Assembly (NCBI GenBank): GCA_029101305.1
Contig: JAQXQS010000090.1
Coordinates: forward strand, 1-64,000
From: Clostridia bacterium
GTDB taxonomy: Bacteria; Bacillota; Clostridia; Lachnospirales; Lachnospiraceae
Length of the DNA: 64,000 nt
Direction of reading: 5' to 3'
Of this stretch, positions 51,726 through 61,737 are shown one piece after another. Both the position numbers and the translations under genes were made by a program. Position 1 is the stretch's first letter. Each line of letters begins with the position of its first letter. Below the pieces are notes generated by a model. The model saw only the letters and a program-made list of their open reading frames with translations, did not search any database and was not told the origin of the DNA.

Positions 51726-54185
51726 ATGATTAAATTTTTGCGCAGGGCAGTGATTCTCCTGTTTATTTTTGTTCTCGGCGTAGCAGGAAGCTCTTTTCTG
51801 CTGAATAGCGAGACAACGGATGACCGCTCTGATATGAATGATCCGGTTTTTCCGGAGATAATGGTTGATTTTGATGGAAATTACGCAAACAGAATGTATG
51901 GATATGCACAGCCCATGCAAACAGATTTTATCAGGGATAGTGTAACTCCGTTAGATACATCCAGGGAATTATCTTTTGTTATAAATCCTTATGATACAAA
52001 GGTGAAGAGCTTTTCGTATGAAATCCGTACTTCAGATGGAAGCAAGGTACTTGAAAATCGTAAAGTGAAAAGTCTTGACAAACAGGATAGCTATCTGACA
52101 ACAAAGATCCAGATAAATAGTGATCTTCTTATGAATCAGGAGTATTCCCTGCAGATATCTCTGGAGACAAATAAAGGAACTGCGTATTATTATACACGTG
52201 TGGTATCAAGATCGAATGTGAACGCTGCACAGTATGTAAAATTTGTACAAAGCTTTTATGAGAAATGTATGGATAAGGCATCTGCAGAGGATCTGACAAG
52301 TTATCTGGAACCAGATAATTCAGGAAGTGCCACGAATTATACATCTGTTAATATCAATTCTACATTTGCAGAGATAAGCTGGGGAAATTTAAGTCCCCAG
52401 ATTTACAGGAGAGGTATTCCGGTTGTAAAGGACATAAATGAAACAACAGCCAGTCTTTCCCTGGAATATCAGATTGCAGCAACCAATGGAGAGGGAAAAC
52501 AGGAAATTTATGATGTGACAGAATTTTACCGGATGCGTTATACTGAGACCAGAATTATGCTTTTGGATTTCAACAGGAGTGCATCTCAGGTATTTAGCGA
52601 AAGTTCCATAAGTATTTCGGATAAAGGCCTTCTTCTTGGCGTAAGAGACCGAAATGTAGAATATATGATGAATGAAAATGCCGGGGTTATCGCATTTGTT
52701 CAGGAAGGAGATCTGTGGTCATATTCACCGGATGATGGAAAGTTTTCCAGAATATTCAGTTTCCGTAAAGAAAATGATGGGGACTTCAGAGATGCGAGAT
52801 TAGAGCATAATATAAAAATCATTCGCGTGGAAGATAATGGAGATGTTGATTTCGTTCTGTACGGATATATGAACCGTGGAATACGGGAAGGATACTGTGG
52901 GGTATGTGTATATCATTACAGCAATGACCAGAATGTTGTGGAGGAAAAAGTATTTATTCCGTCTACGGAGTCCTATGAATTTCTGAAAGAAGATCTTGGG
53001 ACTTTATCATATGTAAGTACAGATAATTCGTTATTTTTATTATTTGCACAGAAGCTTTACAGAATAAATATTACAGATGGAAAGAGCGAAGTTCTGGATC
53101 AGGATATCCGGACAGATGCATTTGCCGTATCAGACACAGGAGCTCATGCTGCATGGGTGATCCAGAATGGTGAAAGTGCAGGATATATAAAAGAAATAGA
53201 TTTTGAAACATTGGAAACCAGAACTCTTGCACCGTCGCAAGGACAGACACTTACGTTAACCGGTTTTATGAATGAGGATCTTGTGTACGGAATCGTAGTA
53301 GATGGAGATCGTATCTCAGACAGTAACGGGCGGGAGACTACAGGTATTCATACTATCCGTATTGAGGGGTTTGACGGAACCTTAAAAAAGGAATATCATC
53401 AGGAAGGACTATACATAACCAATGTGACCATGGGAAATACCATGATGGAATTTGAACTGTCTAAAAAGTCAAAAAAAGGTTATAAATTAGTTAATAAAGA
53501 TAATATTCTGAATAATACAAAAGCTGCGGCAAGCATTGCTTCAATAGAACTGGTAAGCAATAACAGAACCGGAACACAGGTAAGACTGTCACTTGATGAG
53601 GCACCGGAGATACAGGATGCATTGGTTGTATATGCAAAAATGAAAAATGCAGGTGATGACCGTGTTGTTCTGGATATCCAGGTTCCAGATGAGAATGTTT
53701 ATTATGTTTACGCAAAAGGTGGTCTGGATGGTATTTATACAGATCCTGCACTTGCAGTATTACGGGCTGATGAACAGACTGGCGTGGTATTGAACCGTGC
53801 ACAGCAGTATGTATGGGAACGCGGTAATAAGAAAACCAAGTTGACACTTAACCTGGAGGATATTCCAGAAGCGATGAAGACTGCATCTACAGATACAGTT
53901 GCTTTGCAGGAGGCTCTTGGAGCAGAGGGAACAGTTATAAATCTTTCTGGCTGCACCCTGGACAGTGTATTATATGAGATCAGTGCCCAGAGACCTGTGA
54001 TAGCCAAAACAGGAGACAATACCTGTGTATTGATCATTGGGTATGATGAGTATAACACCTATCTGTATGACCCGGTAAAAGGTGAAACTTACCCGTATGG
54101 TATGAATGACAGTACGGACCTGTTTGAAAAGGCTGGTAATATTTTTATCAGTTATGTAGAAAGCATAAATGAAAGCAACAATTGA
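51726..54185 (+). CDS. Large membrane-anchored extracellular protein with C39-like end
   Basis: 819 residues. One N-terminal membrane helix (about 7-26) anchors a large outside part. The middle (about 300-560) has repeating beta-strand blocks like a propeller (GDLWSYSPDDGKFSRIFSF, LYRINITDGKSEVLD). The last 80 residues resemble a papain/C39-like domain: the NLSGCTLDSVLYEIS and VLIIGYDEYNTYLYDP parts match its fold, but the usual His before the strand is replaced. It is probably a non-catalytic surface sensor or binding protein. It follows the methyltransferase gene by 11 bp. Confidence 0.65.
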   Translation: MIKFLRRAVILLFIFVLGVAGSSFLLNSETTDDRSDMNDPVFPEIMVDFDGNYANRMYGYAQPMQTDFIRDSVTPLDTSRELSFVINPYDTKVKSFSYEIRTSDGSKVLENRKVKSLDKQDSYLTTKIQINSDLLMNQEYSLQISLETNKGTAYYYTRVVSRSNVNAAQYVKFVQSFYEKCMDKASAEDLTSYLEPDNSGSATNYTSVNINSTFAEISWGNLSPQIYRRGIPVVKDINETTASLSLEYQIAATNGEGKQEIYDVTEFYRMRYTETRIMLLDFNRSASQVFSESSISISDKGLLLGVRDRNVEYMMNENAGVIAFVQEGDLWSYSPDDGKFSRIFSFRKENDGDFRDARLEHNIKIIRVEDNGDVDFVLYGYMNRGIREGYCGVCVYHYSNDQNVVEEKVFIPSTESYEFLKEDLGTLSYVSTDNSLFLLFAQKLYRINITDGKSEVLDQDIRTDAFAVSDTGAHAAWVIQNGESAGYIKEIDFETLETRTLAPSQGQTLTLTGFMNEDLVYGIVVDGDRISDSNGRETTGIHTIRIEGFDGTLKKEYHQEGLYITNVTMGNTMMEFELSKKSKKGYKLVNKDNILNNTKAAASIASIELVSNNRTGTQVRLSLDEAPEIQDALVVYAKMKNAGDDRVVLDIQVPDENVYYVYAKGGLDGIYTDPALAVLRADEQTGVVLNRAQQYVWERGNKKTKLTLNLEDIPEAMKTASTDTVALQEALGAEGTVINLSGCTLDSVLYEISAQRPVIAKTGDNTCVLIIGYDEYNTYLYDPVKGETYPYGMNDSTDLFEKAGNIFISYVESINESNN

Positions 54186-54234
54186 AAAGCAACAATTGGG
54201 AGCATAAAATAAAGTAACAGGAAAGGACAGAAAA

Positions 54235-55725
54235 ATGTTAAGCGAAAATATCAAAAAACTGGTACAGTATGGAATTGAAACAGGATTAACACCTGCCTGT
54301 GAGAAAAATTACACAACAAATCTTCTTCTTGATGTTTTTAAAGAAGACGAATACATGGAACCAGCAGAAGAATATTCAGACATTAATCTGGAAGAAGTTC
54401 TGAAAGAGCTGCTTGATGAAGCTGTAGCACGTGGACTGATTCAGGACAGTGTGGTTTACAGGGATTTGTTTGATACCAGATTAATGAATTGCCTCATGCC
54501 ACGTCCGGCCCAGGTACAGAAGACTTTTTGGGAGAAATACGAGGAATCACCGGAGAAAGCTACAGATTATTTTTATAAATTGAGCCAGGATAGCGACTAT
54601 ATCCGACGTTATCGTGTAAAGAAAGATCAGAAGTGGACTGTGGATTCTCCTTATGGAACTATGGATATTACGATCAACCTTTCCAAGCCGGAAAAGGATC
54701 CAAAAGCAATTGCAGCTGCAAAGCTTGTAAAATCAAGCAGTTATCCGAAATGTCTGCTCTGTCCGGAAAACGAAGGCTATGCAGGCCGTGCAAATCATCC
54801 GGCAAGGGAAAATCATAGAATTATTCCAATTACAATTAATGACAGCCCATGGGGAATGCAGTATTCTCCATATGTGTATTATAATGAGCATTGTATTGTA
54901 TTCAATTTCCAGCATACACCTATGAAAATCGAGCGGAATACCTTTATTAAACTGTTTGATTTTGTAAAGCTGTTTCCGCATTATTTCCTTGGCTCCAATG
55001 CAGATCTTCCTATTGTAGGCGGTTCTATTCTCAGCCATGACCATTTCCAGGGAGGACATTATACATTTGCAATGGCGAAAGCTGAAATTGAGAAACATGT
55101 AACTATTCCAGGATATGAAGATGTAGAGGCTGGCATTGTAAAATGGCCGCTTTCTGTACTGCGTATCCGTCATAAAGATGAGAAGAGACTGATAGATCTT
55201 GCGACACATGTGCTGGAGGTATGGAGAGGTTATACAGATGAGAATGCATTTATTTTTGCTGAGACAGATGGGGAACCACACAATACCATTACTCCGATTG
55301 CACGTAAAAAGGGTGATATGTATGAACTGGATCTGACTTTAAGAAATAATATTACTACAGAGGAGAATCCTCTTGGAGTATATCATCCGCATGCCCAGTA
55401 TCATCACATTAAGAAAGAAAACATTGGTCTGATCGAGGTTATGGGACTTGCTGTTCTTCCGGCAAGACTGAAAGAAGAGCTGGAGCTTCTGGCAGATTAT
55501 ATTCTGGAAGGAAAGGATGTTGCATCCAATGAGAAAATTGAGAAGCATGCAGAATGGGTAAAAGAATTTCTTCCGAAATATGATCATCTCGACCGCAGTA
55601 ATATTGAAGAAGTTCTGCATAAAGAGGTTGGAAATGTATTTGTACATGTTCTGGAAGATGCAGGAGTCTATAAATGTACGGAAGAGGGAAGAGATGCATT
55701 TATGCGTTTTATCCAGGTACTGTAA
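54235..55725 (+). CDS. galT: UDP-glucose--hexose-1-phosphate uridylyltransferase (firmicute GalT)
   Basis: Leloir-pathway enzyme that exchanges UMP between UDP-glucose and galactose 1-phosphate. The 496-residue protein is the Gram-positive GalT type (longer than E. coli GalT). Conserved blocks are the FQHTPMKIERNTF segment, GGSILSHDHFQGGHYTF with its His residues, and NPLGVYHPHAQYHHIKKENIG. GalK and GalE are not nearby. AGGAAAGGA precedes the ATG. It stands after the large membrane protein gene with a 49-bp gap. Confidence 0.94.
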   Translation: MLSENIKKLVQYGIETGLTPACEKNYTTNLLLDVFKEDEYMEPAEEYSDINLEEVLKELLDEAVARGLIQDSVVYRDLFDTRLMNCLMPRPAQVQKTFWEKYEESPEKATDYFYKLSQDSDYIRRYRVKKDQKWTVDSPYGTMDITINLSKPEKDPKAIAAAKLVKSSSYPKCLLCPENEGYAGRANHPARENHRIIPITINDSPWGMQYSPYVYYNEHCIVFNFQHTPMKIERNTFIKLFDFVKLFPHYFLGSNADLPIVGGSILSHDHFQGGHYTFAMAKAEIEKHVTIPGYEDVEAGIVKWPLSVLRIRHKDEKRLIDLATHVLEVWRGYTDENAFIFAETDGEPHNTITPIARKKGDMYELDLTLRNNITTEENPLGVYHPHAQYHHIKKENIGLIEVMGLAVLPARLKEELELLADYILEGKDVASNEKIEKHAEWVKEFLPKYDHLDRSNIEEVLHKEVGNVFVHVLEDAGVYKCTEEGRDAFMRFIQVL

Positions 55726-55802
55726 AAATGTTGAAAAACAGCTTCTTTGCAATATGTCAGTAACAAAAATGTAACAAAAATGTGAAAATACTTGTTTAAA
55801 TG

Positions 55803-55831
55803 TTGAAAGAAAAAAGGTTTTCTATTATACT
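55803..55831 (+). promoter_or_regulatory. Sigma-A promoter of the InlB/SGNH gene
   Basis: TTGAAA (55803-55808) and TATACT (55826-55831) with a 17-bp spacer, 46 bp before the ATG at 55878. It overlaps the upstream part of the longer open frame, supporting the shorter start. Confidence 0.75.
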
Positions 55832-55877
55832 GAAACTAAAGGGAACAGGAGAGACATTTAAAAGCAGAGGAGTGTCT

Positions 55878-57377
55878 ATGGAAAATAAAAAAAAGAAAAG
55901 TGCGATTTTCTGGATTTTGCTGACGGTTATGCTGGTAGTGTCCGGAATGTCTGTAGGAAATGAGAAGGGGACTACCATTGGTGGTGTACAGACCGTGCAG
56001 GCTGCTACCCAGTATGTTACTGCCAGATTCTGGAATACCAGCGGAAAGCCTTCTTATACAAATCTTCGGGTTAAGGTGAAGGCGGGATCCAGGATTCAGC
56101 TGCCAGCAGTTCCATCTGTGACAGGCTATCAGAATCTTGGGTGGTCTACGAAGAAAAATGCGACGAAAGCGGTATATACCGCAGGTAAGAAAATCCGGCT
56201 GAAAAAGAACATAAGTCTGTATGCAGTCCGGAAAAAGGTTGGTGTATATAAAGTTTACTTTTATAATTCCAATGGAAGTAGCAACAGCAGTTTTAAGTCA
56301 TTGAACAAATCGGTTACCCGTAATAGCTACATGACTTTACCGTCGGTTCCTGTGAAAAATGGGTATGAAGCTTTAGGATGGAGTACAAGCAAAAATGCAT
56401 CAAAAGCTACATATACAGAAGGACAGAAAGTACGGATCAAGAAAACACAGAAGCTTTATGCGGTATACAAAACGAGCAAAGCATTTACGGTAACTCTTTG
56501 CAAAAACAATGGTACTGTTTATAAGACAGAAAGTGTTTCTTCTGGAAACACTTATACACTTCCATCTGTACGAAATGCTTCGGGATACACGTTTATGGGA
56601 TGGGATGTCCAGCCTGGTAAGAGAACAGCACCCCGTTATGAAGCAGGAGATACGATTACGGTAAATGGAAACCTGAAGCTTTATGCAGTTGTATTTAACC
56701 GAGCTTATGAGGAAGAACTGACGGCTTCTGATCTGATTGCCTCTAGTGGATGGAGAATCGGAAATGGAAGTGGCAGCAGGGGATATAACCACATAATATT
56801 TGTGGGAGATTCCAGAACTGTCCGTATGGAGCTTACATTACAGAGACAATTTGGTACAGATTCTGGCATTACAAGAGATATTGATTTTGTGTGTCAGGAA
56901 GGAAAGGGGCTTGACTGGCTGAAACAGGAGGGAATCAATTCGATTCTCAAACTTGCTGAATCAAGTTATTCCGTGCAACGGCCAACAGCTGTAATTTTTA
57001 ACCTGGGTGTCAACGATCCTGGAAATATGTACAATTATGTAGAATATTTACAGAAAATTGCTGGAAATCTTCAGAAGAAAAATTGTAAGCTGTTTATCAT
57101 GTCTGTGAATCCGGTTAACAGTAAGACGATTGAGTATTTAGGCAGAAATTCCATAAGAAAAGAAGAGGTTATCCGCAAGTTCAATTCTGTTATGAAAAGT
57201 GGCTTAAGCAGTTCCTATGGATATATTGATACCTATTCCTACCTTCTTGGAAACGGTTATGGAACGAATCTGGGAGGTGGAGGTCAGGATGTGACCACAG
57301 ATGATGGTCTGCATTATACTACGAAGACGTATAAGCGGATATTTAAATATTGTCTGGATTACCTGACTACGCATTAA
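55878..57377 (+). CDS. Secreted InlB-repeat protein with SGNH hydrolase domain
   Basis: 499 residues. A signal peptide (residues 1-45, ending VQAATQ) directs export. Three InlB_B (Listeria-Bacteroides) repeats follow, at about 47-120, 125-195 and 200-275, each with a Leu-P-x-V and LGWST or MGWD core. The C-terminal half is an SGNH hydrolase: FVGDSRTV (Ser), FNLGVNDPG and TTDDGLHYT (Asp-His). It probably binds and deacylates a surface glycan or polymer. There is no LPXTG. GAGGAG stands before the ATG; a longer frame to 55800 runs over the promoter. Confidence 0.82.
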   Translation: MENKKKKSAIFWILLTVMLVVSGMSVGNEKGTTIGGVQTVQAATQYVTARFWNTSGKPSYTNLRVKVKAGSRIQLPAVPSVTGYQNLGWSTKKNATKAVYTAGKKIRLKKNISLYAVRKKVGVYKVYFYNSNGSSNSSFKSLNKSVTRNSYMTLPSVPVKNGYEALGWSTSKNASKATYTEGQKVRIKKTQKLYAVYKTSKAFTVTLCKNNGTVYKTESVSSGNTYTLPSVRNASGYTFMGWDVQPGKRTAPRYEAGDTITVNGNLKLYAVVFNRAYEEELTASDLIASSGWRIGNGSGSRGYNHIIFVGDSRTVRMELTLQRQFGTDSGITRDIDFVCQEGKGLDWLKQEGINSILKLAESSYSVQRPTAVIFNLGVNDPGNMYNYVEYLQKIAGNLQKKNCKLFIMSVNPVNSKTIEYLGRNSIRKEEVIRKFNSVMKSGLSSSYGYIDTYSYLLGNGYGTNLGGGGQDVTTDDGLHYTTKTYKRIFKYCLDYLTTH

Positions 57378-57449
57378 AAGCTGAAAAAGATAGAAACTGA
57401 AAAATAAAAACTGATAAAACTCATCGAAATAAAAGCTTACGGAATTTAC

Positions 57450-57497
57450 AAAAGAGGAGATCTCAGCCTGGATGTTTGCGGGCCGGGATCTCTTTTC
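57450..57497 (+). terminator. Terminator after the InlB/SGNH gene
   Basis: Interrupted stem: GAGATCTC-x-GCC pairs with GGC-x-GGGATCTC, then CTTTTC. It lies 75 bp after the stop. Confidence 0.7.
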
Positions 57498-57556
57498 AGT
57501 TAAAGAATTTTGCAAGAAATCATGCATGAATCATACACGAATCAATTAAAATATCC

Positions 57557-57585
57557 TTGCGCGAATAAGAGGAATAGTCTATACT
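57557..57585 (+). promoter_or_regulatory. Sigma-A promoter of asnS
   Basis: TTGCGC (57557-57562) and TATACT (57580-57585) with a 17-bp spacer. The leader to the ATG is only about 40 nt, so no T-box fits. Confidence 0.72.
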
Positions 57586-57633
57586 ATAGAGAAACGAGTG
57601 TTTGGAAAAATGAGGAGAAAGAGGAACTAAATT

Positions 57634-59025
57634 ATGAAACTTACAACAGTAAAAGAGATTTATAGAGAGCGTGAGAAATACCTGGATCAGGAGATTACAG
57701 TCGGTGGCTGGGTACGAAGCGTACGCGATTCCAAGACATTTGGATTCATTGTTCTTCATGATGGAACATATTTTGAGACACTTCAGGTTGTTTACCATGA
57801 TACAATGGATAATTTTGCTGAGATTTCCAAGCTGAATGTAGGAGCTGCGATCATTGTAAAGGGAACTCTTGTAGCGACTCCGCAGGCGAAGCAGCCATTT
57901 GAGATTCAGGCTACAGAGATTTCTGTTGAGGGAGCTTCCGCACCAGATTATCCCCTTCAGAAGAAACGTCACAGCCTTGAATATCTGAGAACAATCACAC
58001 ATCTCCGTTCCAGAACAAATACATTCCAGGCTGTATTCCGTGTACGTTCTCTTTGTGCATACGCGATCCACAAATTCTTCCAGGAAAGAGGCTTCGTTTA
58101 TGTACACACACCATTGATCACTGGAAGTGACTGTGAAGGCGCTGGTGAAATGTTCCAGGTTACTACAATGGATCTGAACAATATTCCTACTGATGATAAA
58201 GGAAACATTGATTATTCCCAGGACTTCTTTGGTAAAGAGACAAATCTGACAGTAAGCGGCCAGCTGAACTGTGAGACATTTGCACAGGCATTCCGTAATG
58301 TATATACATTTGGACCAACTTTCCGTGCAGAGAACTCCAATACTACACGTCATGCAGCCGAATTCTGGATGATCGAGCCAGAATGTGCATTTGCTGATCT
58401 TGAGGACAATATGAATCTGGCTGAGTCCATGTTGAAATATGTGATCCGCTACGTTCTGGAGAATGCTCCGGAGGAAATGAATTTCTTTAATTCTTTCGTA
58501 GACAAGGGACTTCTTGACAGACTGAACCATGTAGCAAACTCAGAGTTTGGCCGTGTTACTTATACAGAAGCAATCGAGCTGCTTGAGAAGAATAATGATA
58601 AATTTGATTATAAAGTATCCTGGGGATGTGATCTGCAGACAGAGCATGAGCGTTATCTGACAGAACAGATTTTCAAGAAACCTATTTTTGTTACTGACTA
58701 TCCGAAAGAAATCAAAGCTTTCTATATGAAAGCAAACGAGGATGGCAAGACGGTAGCTGCTATGGACTGCCTGGTTCCTGGAATTGGCGAGATCATCGGC
58801 GGAAGCCAGAGAGAGGATGACTATGGCAAGTTGAAAGCACGTATGGACGAGCTTGGACTGAAGGAAGAAGATTATGATTTCTACCTTGATCTGCGTAAAT
58901 ACGGTTCTACACGTCATTCTGGATTCGGCCTTGGATTCGAGCGTTGCGTAATGTATCTTACAGGAATGGGTAATATCCGCGACGTGATTCCATTCCCGAG
59001 AACAGTTAATAACTGCGATTTATAA
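57634..59025 (+). CDS. asnS: Asparaginyl-tRNA synthetase
   Basis: Class II synthetase charging tRNA-Asn, 463 residues. The N-terminal OB-fold anticodon domain ([16 protein letters not shown]) leads to motif 2 ([20 protein letters not shown]) and motif 3 ([15 protein letters not shown]). The Asn-specific length and GGSQREDDY segment separate it from AspRS. GAGGAGAAAGAGG precedes the ATG. The SbcD-like gene follows 14 bp later, so these three genes may share a transcript. A long antisense frame here is a shadow. Confidence 0.97.
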   Translation: MKLTTVKEIYREREKYLDQEITVGGWVRSVRDSKTFGFIVLHDGTYFETLQVVYHDTMDNFAEISKLNVGAAIIVKGTLVATPQAKQPFEIQATEISVEGASAPDYPLQKKRHSLEYLRTITHLRSRTNTFQAVFRVRSLCAYAIHKFFQERGFVYVHTPLITGSDCEGAGEMFQVTTMDLNNIPTDDKGNIDYSQDFFGKETNLTVSGQLNCETFAQAFRNVYTFGPTFRAENSNTTRHAAEFWMIEPECAFADLEDNMNLAESMLKYVIRYVLENAPEEMNFFNSFVDKGLLDRLNHVANSEFGRVTYTEAIELLEKNNDKFDYKVSWGCDLQTEHERYLTEQIFKKPIFVTDYPKEIKAFYMKANEDGKTVAAMDCLVPGIGEIIGGSQREDDYGKLKARMDELGLKEEDYDFYLDLRKYGSTRHSGFGLGFERCVMYLTGMGNIRDVIPFPRTVNNCDL

Positions 59026-59039
59026 AAAGAGGTAAAAGA

Positions 59040-60098
59040 ATGAGATTTATTCATCTTGCAGATGTACACCTTGGAGCGGTTCCAGACAGGGGCTGCCCAT
59101 GGAGTGAGAAGCGGGCGAATGAAATCTGGGAAACATTCCGCCGGGTTATTGCGGGTATCCGCGAAAATCCGGTGGATTTGTTATTTATAGCCGGAGATCT
59201 GTTTCACCGCCAGCCACTGCCGCACGAACTAAAGGAAGTTAATGAGCTGTTTTCAGGGATTCCAGAAACCAGGATTTACCTGATGGCTGGAGACAGCGAT
59301 TATCTGAAGGCGGATTCTTTTTACAGAAGCTTTCCCTGGGCACCTAATGTTACTTTTTTTGAGAAAGAAAGGGTTACCTGTGTGGAGAATCCGGAAGATG
59401 GCATATATGTATATGGAATGAGTTATGAGCATCCGGAAATTGTAGAGCCCATGTATGATGACGTGCGTCCTGCTAAGAAAGAAGGTGTGCATATTCTTTT
59501 AGCCCACGGTGGGGATGAAAAACATTGCCCTGTGAATGTGGCTGCACTTGCTGGTGCAGGCTTTGATTATATTGCACTTGGCCATTTTCATACACCACAA
59601 AATGTGATCCGGGATATGGCTGCTTACAGTGGAGCGCTGGAACCTGTCAAAAACAATGATTTCGGGGAACATGGCTACATTGAGGGACGAATTGAAAATG
59701 GAAAAATAAGAACCAGGTTTGTTCCGTTTTCTGTAAGGACATACAGCCAGTTACTGATTACCGTAAATGAGGAAAGTACCCAGTTGTCTATCGAGGAAAA
59801 ATTGAAGGATGAGATATTCAGAAGAGGTGGTCTGAATATATACAGGATAATCCTTCAGGGGAAAAGGAAACCAGAACTTTTTCTGATTCCGGAGAAGTTA
59901 AAGTCTTTTGGAAATATTACGGAAGTATTGGATGAGACAAGACCTGCGTATGATCTGGAAGAGCTGCAGGAGAAGTATGCCGGGACATTGATAGGGGATT
60001 ATATACACTTTTTTCTGGAAAAAAACAGAAATACAGTGGAAGATAAGGCGTTCTATTATGGTCTGCAGGCATTGCTGGAAACCAGACATTCCAGTTGA
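59040..60098 (+). CDS. SbcD/YhaO-like DNA repair exonuclease
   Basis: 352-residue calcineurin-like nuclease. The metal motifs DVHLG (near residue 8), AGDLFHRQP, GDSDY (in place of the more usual GNHD), LAHGGDE and ALGHFHTPQ are in order. This is the Mre11/SbcD fold; the 2-gene arrangement with a YhaN-like SMC-type ATPase matches the yhaO-yhaN pair of Firmicutes. The His in GNHD is changed to Ser-Asp, which may alter activity. AAAGAGG stands before the ATG. Confidence 0.82.
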   Translation: MRFIHLADVHLGAVPDRGCPWSEKRANEIWETFRRVIAGIRENPVDLLFIAGDLFHRQPLPHELKEVNELFSGIPETRIYLMAGDSDYLKADSFYRSFPWAPNVTFFEKERVTCVENPEDGIYVYGMSYEHPEIVEPMYDDVRPAKKEGVHILLAHGGDEKHCPVNVAALAGAGFDYIALGHFHTPQNVIRDMAAYSGALEPVKNNDFGEHGYIEGRIENGKIRTRFVPFSVRTYSQLLITVNEESTQLSIEEKLKDEIFRRGGLNIYRIILQGKRKPELFLIPEKLKSFGNITEVLDETRPAYDLEELQEKYAGTLIGDYIHFFLEKNRNTVEDKAFYYGLQALLETRHSS

Positions 60099-60117
60099 AA
60101 AGAGGTAACAAAAATAT

Positions 60118-61605
60118 ATGATTTTAAAACGCATATTAATAAATGATTTTGGTGGACTTCATAATAAATCCATTGAATTATCTCCTGGAATGAATGTGGT
60201 CTATGAGGCGGATGAAGCTGAAAAAAATACTGTATTTATTTTTGTAAAAAATATGTTCTTTGGAATGCCAGAGGAAGGCAGGGGGAAGAATGGTTTACAG
60301 GCAGAGGGAAGCGATGTTGCTCCATTAGAGGAACACGGCGGGACAATATGGTTTCAGGCTGCTGGAAAAAATTACCGGTTAACACGGAAATCTGGCATAG
60401 AAACAGAGGAATGTGAACTGTTCTGTGAAGATGACCAGAAACTTCTGAATATGGAAGAGGAACCAATGAAGAAGCTTCTTGGCGGAATCAGCGAAACCAT
60501 ATTTGATAATGTTATGCTGGTAGAGCCTCTTGGCGGTATTTCTCCAACAGAAAAGGCAAAAGAGATTCAAAGTAAACTTATGATTCTTAGTAAAAGTGCT
60601 GACCAGCTGGTGGATCTTGGAAGATCAGAACAGATGTTGAAAATGTGGCGGAAGGGATATCTTACGCAGAAGGAACGCAGCCAGAAAACAGTTCAAAAGG
60701 AAAAAGAAATCCTTGCCGGTAAGTTGGAAATTCTGGAAAATGAACTGGACAGTCTGCGCGGTCAAAAGGGACAGGTTGCCAAGGAACAGGCAGAAATCCA
60801 TTCTACAGCCGGAAAAGAAGAAGCGGCAGTAATTGAAACGCAATTGCAGGCCATAGAGAAAAAGAATCTTGGAATGGTGATTGCTGGGCTTTTGGCTATT
60901 ATTGTTGGAATTGTGGGTATTATTGGAAGATTCCAGCTAATCGATGAAATGTCTAAAATAGGGATGGATGTGTGTGTCCTCGCAGCAATAGCAACTGTAA
61001 TCTATACGCTTTCTGCAAGAAGAAAACTGCGGACGGAATTTATAAAGCAAAAGAAGAAAAAAGTGCATTTGCAGTCGCAACAGGAAAAACTGAAATCTAG
61101 CAGGGAAGACATCAATGGAAGCTATGAAGAGAAGCTGACTGCATTTACGAATCTGCAGAGTGAGTATCAGGAATATGAGGCAGAGACGGCACTGCCTACC
61201 TCAGAGGATATGGAAACACAGGCCCTTACCCTGGCATTGGATACAATCGAAATGTTATCACGGGATATTTATCTGAAGAAAGGCAGAAAGATACGGATAC
61301 GGGCTTCCAGAATCTTCCGAGAGCTTACAAATGGAAAATATATGGAGTTCTATGGAGATGAGGGGCAAAGCATTGAGCTTGTTACAGAAACTGGAACCAT
61401 AAAAGCTGAAAATCTGGACAGTGGAGAACTGGAGCTTCTGTATTTCTCTATTGGAATGGCAGCAAGCGAATTGTTTGCAGTTGAGGAAGTGCTTCCGGTA
61501 GTACTGGACGATATTTTTAGTGGAACTAATAAAGAACTGCTTGGACGGGTGGAAAGATGGCTGAAAAAGCAGTCCAGGCAGGTAGTGCTTATTACTGCAA
61601 ACTAG
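60118..61605 (+). CDS. YhaN-like SMC-type protein, shortened and with degenerate P-loop
   Basis: 495 residues; YhaN/SbcC-type partners are usually far longer. The N-terminal DFGGLHNKSIELSPGMNVV is the normal YhaN entry, but the Walker A position reads EADEAEKNT where GxNGxGKST is expected. A coiled coil (about 185-245 and 305-350) flanks two central membrane-like helices (about 255-302). The C-terminal signature LDSGELELLYFSIGMA and Walker B LPVVLDDIF are present. The chain ends at RQVVLITAN, short of the usual end, where its TAG is part of the repeat at 61602. Function may be impaired. Confidence 0.72.
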   Translation: MILKRILINDFGGLHNKSIELSPGMNVVYEADEAEKNTVFIFVKNMFFGMPEEGRGKNGLQAEGSDVAPLEEHGGTIWFQAAGKNYRLTRKSGIETEECELFCEDDQKLLNMEEEPMKKLLGGISETIFDNVMLVEPLGGISPTEKAKEIQSKLMILSKSADQLVDLGRSEQMLKMWRKGYLTQKERSQKTVQKEKEILAGKLEILENELDSLRGQKGQVAKEQAEIHSTAGKEEAAVIETQLQAIEKKNLGMVIAGLLAIIVGIVGIIGRFQLIDEMSKIGMDVCVLAAIATVIYTLSARRKLRTEFIKQKKKKVHLQSQQEKLKSSREDINGSYEEKLTAFTNLQSEYQEYEAETALPTSEDMETQALTLALDTIEMLSRDIYLKKGRKIRIRASRIFRELTNGKYMEFYGDEGQSIELVTETGTIKAENLDSGELELLYFSIGMAASELFAVEEVLPVVLDDIFSGTNKELLGRVERWLKKQSRQVVLITAN

Positions 61606-61660
61606 AGCGTGTTTGAAAAATCATTCCTGCAATCTGCACGCCCCATTTTGCGGAAATTTT
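61602..61660. repeat. Dispersed repeat, copy C, carrying the GTGTTTGAAAAA end
   Basis: Begins CTAGAGCGTGTTTGAAAAA, the same end as the solo palindrome at 27822 with one base changed, and continues with TGCAATCTGCACGCCCCATT and GCGGAAATTTT, matching copies A and B. It thus links the two repeat types. It supplies the stop codon (61603-61605) of the YhaN-like gene. The right edge is not clear. Confidence 0.55.
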
Positions 61661-61737
61661 GCCTAAATTTGGTTGGCGTAGCTAGAACATGGCAAAGCTT
61701 TTGGCAAAATGAAAGATAATTGGTTTATTGGAAGTTT

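Noticed and set aside
57586..57633. T-box leader for asnS
   Set aside because: Only about 40 nt separate the predicted transcript start from the ATG; no specifier stem or TGG box is seen.
57520..58530. Minus-strand open frame of 336 codons
   Set aside because: Antisense to asnS, whose class II motifs are complete; no start signal.
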